A stretch of DNA of 64,000 bases from Nocardioides sp. R-C-SC26 (GTDB lineage Bacteria > Actinomycetota > Actinomycetes > Propionibacteriales > Nocardioidaceae). The notes below the pieces were generated by a model, which worked only from the letters and a program-made list of their open reading frames with translations, did no database searches and was not told the DNA's origin. This document shows, piece after piece, positions 8,029-17,100 of the stretch. The translations under genes were made by a program, and so were the position numbers. The DNA is taken from positions 108,155-172,154 of the forward strand of contig NZ_JAHRHK010000004.1 of assembly GCF_021246465.1 (NCBI RefSeq), written 5' to 3'. How positions within the stretch are numbered: position 1 is the first letter of the stretch; every line of letters starts with the position of its first letter.

Positions 8029-8895
8029 TCAGCGACGGGGCCGGATCACGCCCTCCTGAGCCACCGTGGCGGCGAGAACGCCGTCCTGGGTGAAGATCCG
8101 GCCGAGCGAGAGACCACGGCCGCCGCTGGCCGACGGGGACTGCTGGTCGTAGAGCCACCACTCGTCGACCCGGAACGGTCGATGGAACCAGATGGTGTGG
8201 TCGAGCGAGGCCATCATCGTCTCGGCCGGGTTGGTGTCGTGCGCCGAGAGCGAGGCGCCCAGCAGCGAGATGTCGCTGGCGAAGGTGAACATGGCGTTGT
8301 GGTCGCGGACGTCGTCACCCACGGTGCCCTTCACCCGCACCCACATCCGCGCCCGCGCGGGATGATCGGGATCGGCCGGCAGGCCGTGGCGGGAGTTGCC
8401 CAGGAAGCGGCAGTCCAACGCCGCCCACTCCTTCCCGAGCTGCTCGGCCTCGACGTTGCCGCGCCTGGCCATGAGAGCGACGATGTCGACCCCTTCGTCG
8501 GGTGACTTCACCTCCGGCATCGCGTCCTGGTGGTCGTACCCGTCCTCCGCGCGCTGGAAGCTCAGCGTCTGGTAGTAGATCGGCTTGCCGTGCTGACGTG
8601 CGACGACGCGCCGGGTCGCGAACGAGCGACCGTCACGGATGCGCTCGACGTCGTAGATGATCGGCACGTGGTAGTCGCCGGGCAGCAGGAAGTAGGAGTG
8701 CAGCGAGTGCACGTGGAACTCCGAGTCCACGGTGCGGGTGCCCGCGACGAGTGCCTGGGCGGCCACCTGCCCCCCGAAGACACGCGGTCGCTCGGACTCC
8801 GGGTTGTGACCACGGAACAGGTCGACGTCGAGGTTCTCCAGATCGAGCAGATCCAGGAGGTCAGCGGCCGGGTCGACCGACTCGTGGTGGGTCAT
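8029..8895 (-). CDS. tesB: Acyl-CoA thioesterase II, TesB (288 aa)
   Basis: Hydrolyses acyl-CoA to free fatty acid and CoA. Double hot-dog layout: the N-terminal half contains FRGHNPESERPRVFGGQV, and the C-terminal half contains the HDTNPAETMMASLDHTIWFHRPFR stretch with the catalytic Asp of TesB near residue 220-235. Length is standard. Its ATG overlaps the stop of the upstream PAC2 gene by 4 nt, so the two are an operon. With the thiolase/fabG4/MaoC genes next door it fits a local acyl-CoA metabolism cluster. Confidence 0.92.
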   Translation of the reverse strand: MTHHESVDPAADLLDLLDLENLDVDLFRGHNPESERPRVFGGQVAAQALVAGTRTVDSEFHVHSLHSYFLLPGDYHVPIIYDVERIRDGRSFATRRVVARQHGKPIYYQTLSFQRAEDGYDHQDAMPEVKSPDEGVDIVALMARRGNVEAEQLGKEWAALDCRFLGNSRHGLPADPDHPARARMWVRVKGTVGDDVRDHNAMFTFASDISLLGASLSAHDTNPAETMMASLDHTIWFHRPFRVDEWWLYDQQSPSASGGRGLSLGRIFTQDGVLAATVAQEGVIRPRR

Positions 8896-9821
8896 GCGTC
8901 CTCCTCGGGGGACTCAGGGCCTTCCAAACCGGCGAGGAACTGCTCGAACTGGCGTCCGATCTCCTCCCCGGTCGGGAGCGGCTGGTCCTCGGCCAACAGG
9001 TTCGCACCGCTGCGCTCGGCCTCGGCGAAGGTGTCGTACTGGCGCTCGAGCGAGGCGACGACCTCCTCGATCTCGGTGTTGGAGGCCAGGTAGCGCGCGA
9101 CCTCCTCCTCCCGCTCCTCCGCCGCCGCGCGCAGGTCGCCGACGTCGACGGTGAGCCGACCGGCGCGTTCCACCTGCTCCAGGAGCGCGAGCGAGGCGCG
9201 CGGGTACTCGAGCTGGGCGAGGTAGTGAGGGATGTGCGCGACGTAGCCGAGCGCCGCGTGGCCCCACTCCCCCAGCCGGATCTCGAGCAGGGCCTGTGCG
9301 CTGCTCGGCACCCGGAGCTCGCCGCTCCACATGCTGGCTCCGCTGAGGAGCTCCGCCGAGGTGGCGTGCTCGGTCATCGCGATCGGGCGGGTATGCGGCA
9401 CCGCCATCGGCACCGACCCGAGGCTGATCACGCGGCCGACGTCGAAGCGCTGCACGACCTCGCGCACCGCGCGGGTGAACGCCTCCCAGCGGTTGTCGGG
9501 CTCGGGACCGTGCAGCAGCAGGTACGGCGTGCCACCAGCATCGCGCAGCAGCCGGACGACGAGCCTCGGGGCATCGTAGGCCTCGTAGTGATCGCGCACG
9601 AACGAGACCGCGGGGCGTCGCGCCCGGTAGTCGTGGAACTGATCGACGTCGAAGGTGGCCACGACGGAGCCGCCGTCGTCGAGATCGGCGAGATGACGCG
9701 CCGCGACCGCAGCGGCACTGCCCGCGTCGAGGAAGCCGTCGAGGGCCAGCACCATCGTTCCGATCGGGCCGTCGACGCCCGGGATCTCATCCACGATGTG
9801 CACCAGACGCTCACCACTCAC
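8892..9821 (-). CDS. PAC2 family protein, proteasome assembly chaperone-like (309 aa)
   Basis: Belongs to the PAC2 family (COG2047-like), related to eukaryotic proteasome assembly chaperone 2. Actinobacterial members are widespread and uncharacterised. The core runs from about residue 20 to 215 (IGTMVLALDGFLDAG at the start, LGSVPMAVPHTRP in the middle). The C-terminal 70 residues are strongly charged and probably helical. The start is a GTG with TAGGAT 6 nt upstream. It is the first gene of an operon with tesB. A link to the proteasome is family-level inference only. Confidence 0.82.
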   Translation of the reverse strand: MSGERLVHIVDEIPGVDGPIGTMVLALDGFLDAGSAAAVAARHLADLDDGGSVVATFDVDQFHDYRARRPAVSFVRDHYEAYDAPRLVVRLLRDAGGTPYLLLHGPEPDNRWEAFTRAVREVVQRFDVGRVISLGSVPMAVPHTRPIAMTEHATSAELLSGASMWSGELRVPSSAQALLEIRLGEWGHAALGYVAHIPHYLAQLEYPRASLALLEQVERAGRLTVDVGDLRAAAEEREEEVARYLASNTEIEEVVASLERQYDTFAEAERSGANLLAEDQPLPTGEEIGRQFEQFLAGLEGPESPEEDA

Positions 9822-9827
9822 GCAGCG

Positions 9828-9833
9828 ATCCTA
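9828..9833 (-). promoter_or_regulatory. Candidate -10 (TAGGAT) of the PAC2-tesB operon
   Basis: Minus-strand TAGGAT, 6 nt from the GTG start. No Shine-Dalgarno. Confidence 0.45.
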
Positions 9834-9956
9834 GTGCGCGGCCCGACGCCCCTTCGGCCGCCATCTCCGCGCGGTGTCGCCCCTCACACGTGACGGGGGC
9901 CGCCGAGGGCTCGGGAGGTGTTCGTCTCACCGGGTTGCGGGACGCTCGCTGCGCTC

Positions 9957-10045
9957 GCTCCTCAACCACCGACGGCAACGCTCGGCGCTCGCTCCTCAAC
10001 CACCGCAGGCAATGCTCGTTGCCCTGGCTCCTCAACCACCGACGG
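9957..10045. repeat. Three copies of a CTCCTCAACCACC-containing repeat
   Basis: The unit GCTCCTCAACCACCG occurs at 9957, 9991 and 10027, spaced 34 and 36 nt apart. The spacers (GACGGCAACGCTCG, CAGGCAATGCTCG) are also related. The first copy is preceded by GACGCTCGCTGCGCTCGCT. The third copy overlaps the stop codon and last codons of the metallopeptidase gene. The core resembles the GAGCGAGCGCAGCGAGC-type intergenic repeats common in Nocardioides-like genomes. Confidence 0.7.
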
Positions 10046-11462
10046 GCGGTGAGACGGCCACGTCGGGTGTGGTGACGTCGTAGGTCTCGACCAGCAGCCG
10101 CGCACCGCGGCGCGCGAGTTGGTCCGCGGAGAGACCGATCGTCCGCTCGACGACCTGGTCCGCGTCCTCGCCGTCACTGCGCGCGAGCAGATCGAGCAGC
10201 GACCAGGGAGCGCCGTCGCCGAGCAGCCGGACGATGTACTCCACCGCCCACCACGCGATGGCGTAGTTGACCTCCTCGGCGCCGCCGTGGAAGGCCGTCG
10301 GCATCCCCGAGACACCGCGCCGTGCGGCGCTGAGGGCCGGCTCCGAGACCGGGCGCGCGAAGGAGGGCAGCGGCTGGACCGAGACCCACTCCGCGATGCC
10401 CTCGGCGAGCCACGACGGCGCACGGTCGTCGCGCTCGCCGACGGCGACATGGGTGAGTTCGTGGCGCAGGAGGCGCTCGCGGGCCGGCGCGCGCTCGGCC
10501 AGCACCCGGGGGTGGATCATCACCCGGGTCGCGGCCAGCGTGCCGTCGGTGCCGGGCACCGTGAAGGCCACGGCATCCAGGCGGTCGGGGTCTCCGCCCG
10601 GCAGACCCGGCAGCTGCTCGAGGAACGCGACGTCGGAGAGCGCGAAGACGACGACGCGCCGGTCCCACCCGTACGGCGTCCGAGCGCCGTCGTCGGGCGC
10701 CGCGAGGCCGACCTCGCGCGCGAGCCGGCCCGCGTGACGCACCGTCGCGTCGTCGGTGACGACCAGTGCGGAACCGGTGCTCTCGACGTGGATCGGTCGC
10801 TCCTCCCAGGGCTGGGAGATCACGCTGTGGGCGCTCTCCCAGGCCGGGTCGGTGACCGAGGCGAGCACGACCTCGTTCTGAGCGCCACGCTCGACGAACC
10901 GGAACCGGTCGACCGACTCGGCCGGGACGGCGTCGAAGCCGGTCAGCCGCTGGGCCAGCCGGACCACGACCCAGTACCCGCCGCGATCGGCGCGCACCAG
11001 GCTGCCCCGGTCCAGGGTGTAGGTGAAGGCGTCCAGCGGCAGTTGTCGCAGGTTGTCGAAGTATCCGCCCTGGGTGACGCGCAGCGAGGTGCTGCTCGGG
11101 TCGATGTCGGCCAGGAAGGCATCGCGATCGCCGTCCAGCACCGCAGCGGAGCGGCGCGCCAGCAGTGCGTCGAACTCGGCCGCGAGATCCGGCGGAACCC
11201 GCGCTCCCTCGACGTCCGAGGGTGTCAGCGACCCTGCTCGGCCCCCGCGACCGTCTCCGGCGCCCGGGGTTCGCTCACCGGCGCGCGCGCCGGCGCCCGA
11301 GGGGGCCGGGTCCTCGCCGAGATCGCGCAGGAAGACCCACCACAGCACGACCGCGGCCAGCACGGTGATCGCCACGACGGTCCGCAGGTTGGTGGCGCGC
11401 AGTTCCTCGCCGTGGTGGCCCGTCCCGGGGCCGGCCGGCTCGTCAGCGGGTGGTGTCGGCAT
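10032..11462 (-). CDS. Membrane-anchored metallopeptidase with HExxH motif (476 aa)
   Basis: N-terminal cytoplasmic stretch, one transmembrane segment at about 28-46, then a Pro/Gly/Ala-rich linker and an extracytoplasmic domain. The zinc motif HELTH is at residues 334-338, followed by WLAEGIAEW at 351-359, whose Glu354 is the likely third ligand as in gluzincin (peptidase MA-like) enzymes. A cystatin/NTF2-like domain seems to occupy about 90-240. The start overlaps the end of dxs by 20 nt, so it is co-transcribed with dxs. No link between the two functions is evident. The last residues PPVGG and the stop are encoded by a repeat unit. The physiological substrate is unknown. Confidence 0.8.
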   Translation of the reverse strand: MPTPPADEPAGPGTGHHGEELRATNLRTVVAITVLAAVVLWWVFLRDLGEDPAPSGAGARAGERTPGAGDGRGGRAGSLTPSDVEGARVPPDLAAEFDALLARRSAAVLDGDRDAFLADIDPSSTSLRVTQGGYFDNLRQLPLDAFTYTLDRGSLVRADRGGYWVVVRLAQRLTGFDAVPAESVDRFRFVERGAQNEVVLASVTDPAWESAHSVISQPWEERPIHVESTGSALVVTDDATVRHAGRLAREVGLAAPDDGARTPYGWDRRVVVFALSDVAFLEQLPGLPGGDPDRLDAVAFTVPGTDGTLAATRVMIHPRVLAERAPARERLLRHELTHVAVGERDDRAPSWLAEGIAEWVSVQPLPSFARPVSEPALSAARRGVSGMPTAFHGGAEEVNYAIAWWAVEYIVRLLGDGAPWSLLDLLARSDGEDADQVVERTIGLSADQLARRGARLLVETYDVTTPDVAVSPPVGG

Positions 11463-13359
11463 CGAGCAGCATCGCGTCGCTCGACACCGCCACGTCGGCC
11501 AGCGCGACGTCCTCGACGATGCCGCGCGCCAGCGCCTGCGCCGTCAATCCGATCTCCTCCAGGATGCGGGCCCGTTTCGCGTGGTCGAGGAACTCCTGCG
11601 GGATGCCGTGCAGGCGGAAGGGCGTCGTGACTCCGGCGTCGTTGAGTGCCTGGAGCAGTGTCGCTCCGCACCCGCCGACGCGGCCGTTGTCCTCCACGCT
11701 GACGACGAGGCGGTGCTCGCGCGCGAGGGCGATCAGGGCGGGGTCGACGGGCTTGACCCAGCGCGGGTCGACGACGGTGGCGCCGATCCCCTGGGCAGCC
11801 AGCCGGTCCGCCACGTCGACCGCGACCTCGGCCATCGATCCGACCGCGACGATCAGGACGTCGCGAGCACCCTTCCGCACGAGGACGTCGACACCACCCA
11901 CGCGGTCGATCGCGGGGATGTCGTCCGGCGGCGGCCCCTTGGGGAAGCGCACGACCGTGGGAGCGTCGTCGACGAGGACGGCTTCGTCGAGGAGCTCGCG
12001 CATCCGCGCGGTGTCGCGGGGCGCTGCGAGCCTCAGCCCGGGGACCACCTGCAGGATCGACATGTCCCACATGCCGTTGTGGCTGGCACCGTCGTCGCCG
12101 GTGACGCCGGAGCGGTCCAACACGAACGTGACACCGCAGCGATGGAGAGCGACGTCCATCAGCACCTGGTCGAAGGCTCGATTGAGGAACGTCGCGTAGA
12201 CCGCGACGATCGGGTGCAGGCCACCCATCGCCAGACCTGCGGCCGAGGTGGCGGCGTGCTGCTCGGCGATGCCGACATCGAAGGTGCGGTCGGGATAGGC
12301 GGCGGCGAACCGGTCCAGGCCGACGGGATGCATCATCGCCGCCGTGATCGCCACGACGTCGCGACGACGCGCACCGAGCTGCACCATGTGCTCGGCGAAG
12401 TGGTCGGTCCAAATCGGGCCCTTGGGCTTCTCCGCCCCGGTCTGGACGTCGAAGGGCCCCGGCGCGTGGAACTGGTCGGCCTCGTGACGTTCAGCGGGGT
12501 CGTAGCCGAAGCCCTTGCGGGTGATGGCGTGCACGATGACGGGTCCGCCGAAGCGCTTGGCCTGAGCGAGCGCCTGCTCCATCGCGGGGCGGTCGTGCCC
12601 GTCGATCGGTCCGACGTACTTGAGCCCGAGGTCCTCGAAGAGGCCCTGCGGAGCGAGTGCGTCCTTCACGCCGCGTTTCATCGCGTGGAGCGCGTCGTAG
12701 GCGGCCGGGCCGACACCCTTGACCGACGTCAGGCGGTGCTTGACCAGGTCGAGGAAATGCTCGTAGCGGGGGTGGGTGCGTAGCGAGGTGAGCGCGGTGG
12801 CCAGGCCGCCGATCGTCGGGGTGTAGGAGCGGCCGTTGTCGTTGACGACGATCACCAGCCGACTGTCGTCGGCGATCGCGATGTTGTTCAGGGCCTCCCA
12901 GGCCATGCCTCCGGTGAGCGCGCCGTCGCCGATCACCGCGACCGTGTGGCGGTCCTCCCCGCGGATGCGGAACGCCTTGGCGATGCCGTCGGCGTAACTC
13001 AGAGCCGTCGACGCGTGGGAGTTCTCGACCAGGTCGTGGGGCGACTCGGCCCGACTCGGGTAGCCGCTGAGGCCCCCCTCGCGCCGCAGCGTGGAGAAGT
13101 CGTCGACGCGTCCGGTGACCAGCTTGTGCACGTAGGACTGGTGCCCGGTGTCGAAGACGACCTTGTCGCGCGGTGAGTCGAAGACGCGATGGATCGCGAG
13201 CGTCAGTTCGACGACGCCGAGGTTCGGACCGAGGTGTCCGCTGTTGGTCGCCACCGTCCGGATCAGCAGGTCGCGGATCTCGGCGGCCAGCGTGGTCATC
13301 TGGTCGTCGTTGAGGCCGCGGAGGTCACGGGGTTCGGTGATCGAGGCCAGGACGGACAT
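11443..13359 (-). CDS. dxs: 1-deoxy-D-xylulose-5-phosphate synthase (638 aa)
   Basis: First enzyme of the MEP isoprenoid pathway, joining pyruvate and glyceraldehyde 3-phosphate with thiamine diphosphate. The N-terminal [13 protein letters not shown] and [10 protein letters not shown] motifs and the ThDP/Mg motif [16 protein letters not shown] near residue 145 are present, as is the transketolase pyrimidine domain ([22 protein letters not shown]). A C-terminal transketolase domain completes a standard length. The start codon has TAGACT 8 nt upstream and no Shine-Dalgarno. The isoprenoid product would feed the uppS gene elsewhere in the window. Confidence 0.96.
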   Translation of the reverse strand: MSVLASITEPRDLRGLNDDQMTTLAAEIRDLLIRTVATNSGHLGPNLGVVELTLAIHRVFDSPRDKVVFDTGHQSYVHKLVTGRVDDFSTLRREGGLSGYPSRAESPHDLVENSHASTALSYADGIAKAFRIRGEDRHTVAVIGDGALTGGMAWEALNNIAIADDSRLVIVVNDNGRSYTPTIGGLATALTSLRTHPRYEHFLDLVKHRLTSVKGVGPAAYDALHAMKRGVKDALAPQGLFEDLGLKYVGPIDGHDRPAMEQALAQAKRFGGPVIVHAITRKGFGYDPAERHEADQFHAPGPFDVQTGAEKPKGPIWTDHFAEHMVQLGARRRDVVAITAAMMHPVGLDRFAAAYPDRTFDVGIAEQHAATSAAGLAMGGLHPIVAVYATFLNRAFDQVLMDVALHRCGVTFVLDRSGVTGDDGASHNGMWDMSILQVVPGLRLAAPRDTARMRELLDEAVLVDDAPTVVRFPKGPPPDDIPAIDRVGGVDVLVRKGARDVLIVAVGSMAEVAVDVADRLAAQGIGATVVDPRWVKPVDPALIALAREHRLVVSVEDNGRVGGCGATLLQALNDAGVTTPFRLHGIPQEFLDHAKRARILEEIGLTAQALARGIVEDVALADVAVSSDAMLLDADTTR

Positions 13360-13367
13360 AAGAAAAG

Positions 13368-13373
13368 AGTCTA
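13368..13373 (-). promoter_or_regulatory. Candidate -10 (TAGACT) of dxs
   Basis: Minus-strand TAGACT, 8 nt from the dxs ATG. Confidence 0.45.
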
Positions 13374-13411
13374 CGAGGTGACGGCGAGAACGGGGCCCGG
13401 GCCGGTCCGGC

Positions 13412-14347
13412 TCACAGGTCCCACACCGCGACCGCCGCCTCGTGCAGGCTGCCGAGCCAGACCCGCCCGTCGTGTTCCCGGACGCCGGTCACCATGTGGT
13501 AGCGCGACCCCTCGCGGTCGCCGTCGAGATCGAGGTCGTGCACGAGGCGACCCTCGGCGTCGAAGGCCTGGACACGGACCGTGCGCTGGGGCGCGGGCTG
13601 AAGACGGTCGGGCAGCTTGGTCGCCAGTCTGCGGAGCGCCATCGGGCTGGTCTGCAACCGCTCGACCACGGGGTCCGTCGGACTGGCGATGGTGACCCAG
13701 ATGAGGCCGTCGCTCCCGCGGCTGATGTTGTCGGGATAGCCGGGCAGGCCCGCGCAGAGGCGGTCCCGCATGCCCGCTCGCGGGCCGCTGATCCAGTACC
13801 GCACGATTGTGCGCGCAGCGGTCTCGGCCACACAGACGAAGGACCCGTCGGCGGCGAGTGCCACGCCGTTGGCGAAGGCGAGGCCGGTGACGACGACGTG
13901 CACGGAGCCGTCGGGGTCACGGCGCAGGAGTCGCCCGGTGCGCGTGTTGCGGACGAAGTCGGCCTTCCACTCCTCGATGCCGAACTGGGTGGAGGAGTCC
14001 GAGAACCAGATGGTGCCGTCATCCGCGATCGCGGCGTTGTTGCAGAACCGCACCGGCACGCCGTCGACGCCGGCGGCGATGAGCTCGACCGCGCCACCCT
14101 CGACGTCGACCCAGAGCAGGCCGCGGTGGGCATCGCACACGAGCAGCCGCCCGTCGGGTGCGAACTCGAGCCCGAGCGGCCGACCCTGGGTCGAGGCGAT
14201 CCGGTCGACGTGACCGCCGTCCTGGCTGACCCGGAAGATCGACCCGTCCTCGGTACCGGTGAAGACCGCTCCGGCGTCGGGACCGTGCGTCGCGACGACG
14301 ACGTCCTCGGCACCGGGACCTGGCACAGGGATGACGGTGAGGCTCAT
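13412..14347 (-). CDS. SMP-30/gluconolactonase or strictosidine synthase-like beta-propeller (311 aa)
   Basis: Six-bladed propeller of the SMP-30/LRE/strictosidine-synthase-like superfamily. Blade signatures include [39 protein letters not shown] and [19 protein letters not shown]. The family holds lactonases and related calcium-dependent hydrolases; the exact substrate is unknown. The ATG at 14347 is 4 nt after the Nudix stop, so I prefer it to a TTG 12 nt further up. No signal peptide. It forms a two-gene operon with the Nudix gene and lies 52 nt ahead of the dxs start. Confidence 0.78.
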   Translation of the reverse strand: MSLTVIPVPGPGAEDVVVATHGPDAGAVFTGTEDGSIFRVSQDGGHVDRIASTQGRPLGLEFAPDGRLLVCDAHRGLLWVDVEGGAVELIAAGVDGVPVRFCNNAAIADDGTIWFSDSSTQFGIEEWKADFVRNTRTGRLLRRDPDGSVHVVVTGLAFANGVALAADGSFVCVAETAARTIVRYWISGPRAGMRDRLCAGLPGYPDNISRGSDGLIWVTIASPTDPVVERLQTSPMALRRLATKLPDRLQPAPQRTVRVQAFDAEGRLVHDLDLDGDREGSRYHMVTGVREHDGRVWLGSLHEAAVAVWDL

Positions 14348-14351
14348 CCGG

Positions 14352-14792
14352 TCATCCAAGCAGGTCGCCTCTCAACGCCGGATACACCGCATCGGCGAGC
14401 AGGGCCGGCACCGCCTGCTGCGCCGAGTGGGTCAATGCCAGATCGGAGAGGTCGGCCGGGTCGACGAAGACGATGCGACGCCCCTCGTGGCACTCGATGT
14501 CGTCGTCGTCGAGCTCGACGCCGCCGACGAAGACGTGCACGTCGTCCACCGTCCCGTAGTGCTCGTGGAACACCCCGAAGGTGCGCCAGGCACGCAGTGC
14601 AGACGCCGGCAGAACCAGCCCCGTCTCTTCGGCGAGCTCTCGCCGGGCACCGTCGGCCGGGCTCTCCCCCTCCTCCAGATGCCCACCGCACATCCCCCAG
14701 CGCTCGGGATCGATCGGCGCGAACTCGTCACGCTCCTGGAGGAGCAGCCGACCCCGACGATCGACGAGCAGGACGCACGCGAAGGAGGGCAC
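14352..14792 (-). CDS. Nudix hydrolase (146 aa)
   Basis: The complete Nudix box GGHLEEGESPADGARRELAEETG lies at about residues 39-61, with all metal-binding Glu residues present. The protein cleaves a nucleoside diphosphate linked to another moiety; the substrate is not predictable. The frame is open for 92 more codons upstream, but that stretch overlaps the divergent GH18 gene and lacks homology. The GTG at 14792 gives a normal 146-residue Nudix protein and is preceded 7 nt upstream by TAGCGT. Confidence 0.86.
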   Translation of the reverse strand: MPSFACVLLVDRRGRLLLQERDEFAPIDPERWGMCGGHLEEGESPADGARRELAEETGLVLPASALRAWRTFGVFHEHYGTVDDVHVFVGGVELDDDDIECHEGRRIVFVDPADLSDLALTHSAQQAVPALLADAVYPALRGDLLG

Positions 14793-14799
14793 ATCGACG

Positions 14800-14805
14800 A
14801 CGCTA
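14800..14805 (-). promoter_or_regulatory. Candidate -10 (TAGCGT) of the Nudix gene
   Basis: TAGCGT on the minus strand, 7 nt from the GTG. It decides the start codon. Confidence 0.45.
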
Positions 14806-14823
14806 CTCGGGCACAGTGGGCGC

Positions 14824-15855
14824 ATGTCCCTGCCCCGCACCCTCGGCCTGGCGGCGATTGCGCTCATCGTGGCCGGGCTTCCCCACGCCGCACCCGCCTC
14901 GGCCGACGACGAGACGCACGGTGTCACGGTGGGAGTGGCGGTCGCCCCACCCCAGGTGACCGGCTTCGCACTGGGGAGCCTGCGCGGCGGGGTGGTCGCG
15001 CGGGACGCCGAGGCCCTCGACCGCGTGATCGTCGCCGGCGTCGCGTTGCGCGCCGACGGGCGCGGCATCGCTCCGACGACCGACGCGATGCGCCGGGTCC
15101 GACGTCAGGCTGCCTCGCGAGGGCTGAGCACCGAGTTGATCCTCAGCAACTACAGCAACGCCACGGAGTCCTTCGACCCGGCCCGCGCCCATCGTCTGCT
15201 GAGCAGCACCCGCGCCATCACCCGCGTGGCCCGCACGATGGCACGGAGCGTGGTGCGCGAGGGCTGGGGCGGAGTGAACGTCGATCTCGAACGCGTCCGC
15301 GCTTCGGACGCGGCCGGCCTCGTCTCCCTGCTGGATCGCCTCCAGCGCGTGCTCCCGGCCGAGCGCACGGTCTCCCTCGACGTCAGCGCCGCCACCTCCA
15401 CGGCCGGCTACCGCGCGCGCGGCTACGACCTGCCACGCCTGGCGGACGTCGCCGACGTCATCGTGGTGATGGCCTACGACCAGCACGGGCCCGGCTGGTC
15501 CCCACCCGGGCCGATCGGCGCGCTGCCCTGGCAGCGCCGAGCCATGGCCGCGGCGCTGGAGTCGGTCCCGGCCCACCAGCTCGACCTGGGCGTAGCCGGA
15601 TACGGATACGCCTGGGAAGGCAACGGCGGACGTGCGCACTCGGCCCCAGGCGCCCGACGGCGTGTCGAGCGCGCCGGCGTGACGCCTCGGTGGCACCGCG
15701 TCGCGGGCGAGTGGTCCGCCCGGCTGCCCGGCGGCGCCGTGCTCTGGTGGAGCGATGGACGTTCCTACCGGCTCCGCCTGGCACTCGCCGGCGAGCTCGG
15801 CCTGCGCGGCGTCGCCGTGTGGCGCCTCGGATGGGCCGACGCTCTCCGGCCCTGA
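14824..15855 (+). CDS. Secreted glycoside hydrolase family 18-like protein (343 aa)
   Basis: Signal peptide at residues 1-27, likely cleaved after APASA. The GH18 fold is shown by GGVNVDLERV (Asp154, Glu156 as the catalytic D-x-E end of the DxxDxDxE motif) and by VMAYDQHGPGWSPPGPIGALPW, which is typical of spore-germination/YaaH-type cell-wall-associated GH18 proteins. The first Asp of the motif is replaced by Gly149/Gly150, but the proton-donor Glu is kept. The probable target is an N-acetylglucosamine polymer, perhaps peptidoglycan. Divergent from the Nudix gene with 31 nt between starts. A weak AGTGGG precedes the ATG. Confidence 0.78.
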   Translation: MSLPRTLGLAAIALIVAGLPHAAPASADDETHGVTVGVAVAPPQVTGFALGSLRGGVVARDAEALDRVIVAGVALRADGRGIAPTTDAMRRVRRQAASRGLSTELILSNYSNATESFDPARAHRLLSSTRAITRVARTMARSVVREGWGGVNVDLERVRASDAAGLVSLLDRLQRVLPAERTVSLDVSAATSTAGYRARGYDLPRLADVADVIVVMAYDQHGPGWSPPGPIGALPWQRRAMAAALESVPAHQLDLGVAGYGYAWEGNGGRAHSAPGARRRVERAGVTPRWHRVAGEWSARLPGGAVLWWSDGRSYRLRLALAGELGLRGVAVWRLGWADALRP

Positions 15856-15884
15856 CCGATCACCGCGCGATCGTCCGCGTCAGG
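15851..15884. terminator. Weak hairpin between GH18 and DUF3105 genes
   Basis: CCTGAC (15851-15856) pairs with GTCAGG (15879-15884), with an inner GATC/GATC. It overlaps the stop codons of both convergent genes. Stability is modest. Confidence 0.35.
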
Positions 15885-16569
15885 ACGGGACGACTCCCCG
15901 GAGCGCGTCGAGCTCCGCCTCGGTGGCGCCTCCTGCGCAGGAGGCGAACGGCTCCGGCGCCGTCGTGCCCCCGGCGAACTCCTCCAGGAAGAGCCCGAGT
16001 CTGACGTCGTCCACGCCGGTCAGCGCGAGCTGTCGTTCCCACACGGTGACCACGACGGGCGATCGCAGGCCGGGATAGGGCGACATGATCGCGTTGCTCG
16101 GCAGTCGAGCCTCGAGGGTCGCGACCTCGTCGTCGTCCAACTCGTCAGGGTCGTAGGTGAACCAGAAGGCCCCATGCTCCAGGTCGTGCACCGCCATCTC
16201 GTCCGGGACCGGGTCGTCGAAGACGCCGCAGTCGAGCCAGACTCCGAGGTGGGGGCCGCCGACCGGCGGCGACTGGGCGTAGTCGACCTTCTCGTCGGTG
16301 TGGGTCGTGGGGAGATCGTCGAACACCTCGACGGCGGCGAGATCCTTCGACGGCGACTGCTCGCCGCCTGCGGACGAGGTCGAGCCGGTACCGACGACGT
16401 CGCTACCGTCGTCGAGGACGAACGGGAGCGTCGCGCCGATCCCGACCGCCAGGACCGCGGCGCCCGCGGCGAGGACGAGCGGCGTCCGCGATCGTCGGCC
16501 CTGAGCACCGGGCACCTCCGGCGACGCCCTCGTGGGCTCGGGCGAGTGGAACGGCGTGGGATCGCTCAC
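15880..16569 (-). CDS. DUF3105 membrane-anchored protein (229 aa)
   Basis: Cytoplasmic N-terminus of about 28 residues, one transmembrane segment at about 29-50, a Ser/Gly linker, then the DUF3105 domain facing outward. The conserved [13 protein letters not shown] motif sits near residue 128-140, and an earlier His lies in [12 protein letters not shown]. Several Cys residues (WLDCGVF, FASCAGG) may form a disulfide. Function of the family is unknown. The start overlaps the stop of the thiamine-binding gene by 4 nt. Confidence 0.8.
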   Translation of the reverse strand: MSDPTPFHSPEPTRASPEVPGAQGRRSRTPLVLAAGAAVLAVGIGATLPFVLDDGSDVVGTGSTSSAGGEQSPSKDLAAVEVFDDLPTTHTDEKVDYAQSPPVGGPHLGVWLDCGVFDDPVPDEMAVHDLEHGAFWFTYDPDELDDDEVATLEARLPSNAIMSPYPGLRSPVVVTVWERQLALTGVDDVRLGLFLEEFAGGTTAPEPFASCAGGATEAELDALRGVVPS

Positions 16570-16886
16570 GGGGTCACTCTCGCGTCACGCGCGACGAGAG
16601 CCCGCTCGAGGCGCTCGACCTTGGCCGTCATCTCACCCGTCCGTCCCGGGCGGATGTCGGCCTTCAGCACCAGGCCCACACGTGGCGAGCCGGCGGCCAC
16701 GGCGTCGACGGCGCGCTTGACCACGTCCATCACCTCGTCCCACTCGCCCTCGACGGTGGTGAACATCGCGTCGGTCTGGTGCGGAAGACCCGAGTCACGC
16801 ACGATCCGGACGGCCTCGGCGACGGCGGGCGCGACACCGCCGTCGGCGTCACCGCTGGACGGACTGATGCTGAAGGCCACGAGCAT
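16566..16886 (-). CDS. Thiamine-binding protein, MTH1187/YkoF-like (106 aa)
   Basis: Small ferredoxin-like fold of the MTH1187 family (Thiamine_BP). Typical features are VAFSISPSS at the start, [31 protein letters not shown] in the middle and the [14 protein letters not shown] strand. Relatives bind thiamine or its precursors in the cytoplasm. Standard length. It is first in an operon with DUF3105 through a 4-nt overlap and has TAGGTT 6 nt upstream of the ATG. Confidence 0.83.
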   Translation of the reverse strand: MLVAFSISPSSGDADGGVAPAVAEAVRIVRDSGLPHQTDAMFTTVEGEWDEVMDVVKRAVDAVAAGSPRVGLVLKADIRPGRTGEMTAKVERLERALVARDARVTP

Positions 16887-16892
16887 GTCCTC

Positions 16893-16898
16893 AACCTA
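16893..16898 (-). promoter_or_regulatory. Candidate -10 (TAGGTT) of the thiamine-binding gene
   Basis: Minus-strand TAGGTT, 6 nt from the ATG. Confidence 0.45.
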
Positions 16899-16940
16899 TC
16901 CACCGCCTCGTAGCCGTCGCGGCCCGCTCTCCGACCACGA

Positions 16941-17100
16941 GTGGTGCGTCCGAGTTTCCGAGAAGGTTGGCGTGCTCCCGGTGCGTGCAGCGCAAGGCGA
17001 CGGCGCGCTGCCATACCGGGTTGTCCCGCACGCGTCGGCAACGCCGCCGGGTGCGTGCCGGGGGTGCGCGAAGCGCATCAGAACCTCCCGGACGTGCCAC
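16941..17100 (-). repeat. Dispersed repeat, copy A (160 bp, imperfect terminal inverted repeats)
   Basis: Begins GTGGTGCGTCCG and ends CGGACGTGCCAC, which are inverted copies matching at 10 of 12 positions. Shares the internal block CGCAAGGCG-CGGCGCGC-GCCAT-CCGGG-GTCCCG with copy B at 51861. Copy A has about 50 extra bases before its right end. Its right end touches the stop codon of the adjacent minus-strand lipoprotein gene. Short frames inside it are not credible genes. Confidence 0.75.

Noticed and set aside
9957..10045. Possible CRISPR array
   Set aside because: Only three short related units, imperfect, with related spacers and no cas genes.
16896..17078. Short frames in repeat A, and in repeat B at 51844-52173, encoding related peptides (GMAARRRLA)
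   Set aside because: The similarity comes from the DNA repeat itself. There is no start signal, and the frames are not conserved outside the repeat.
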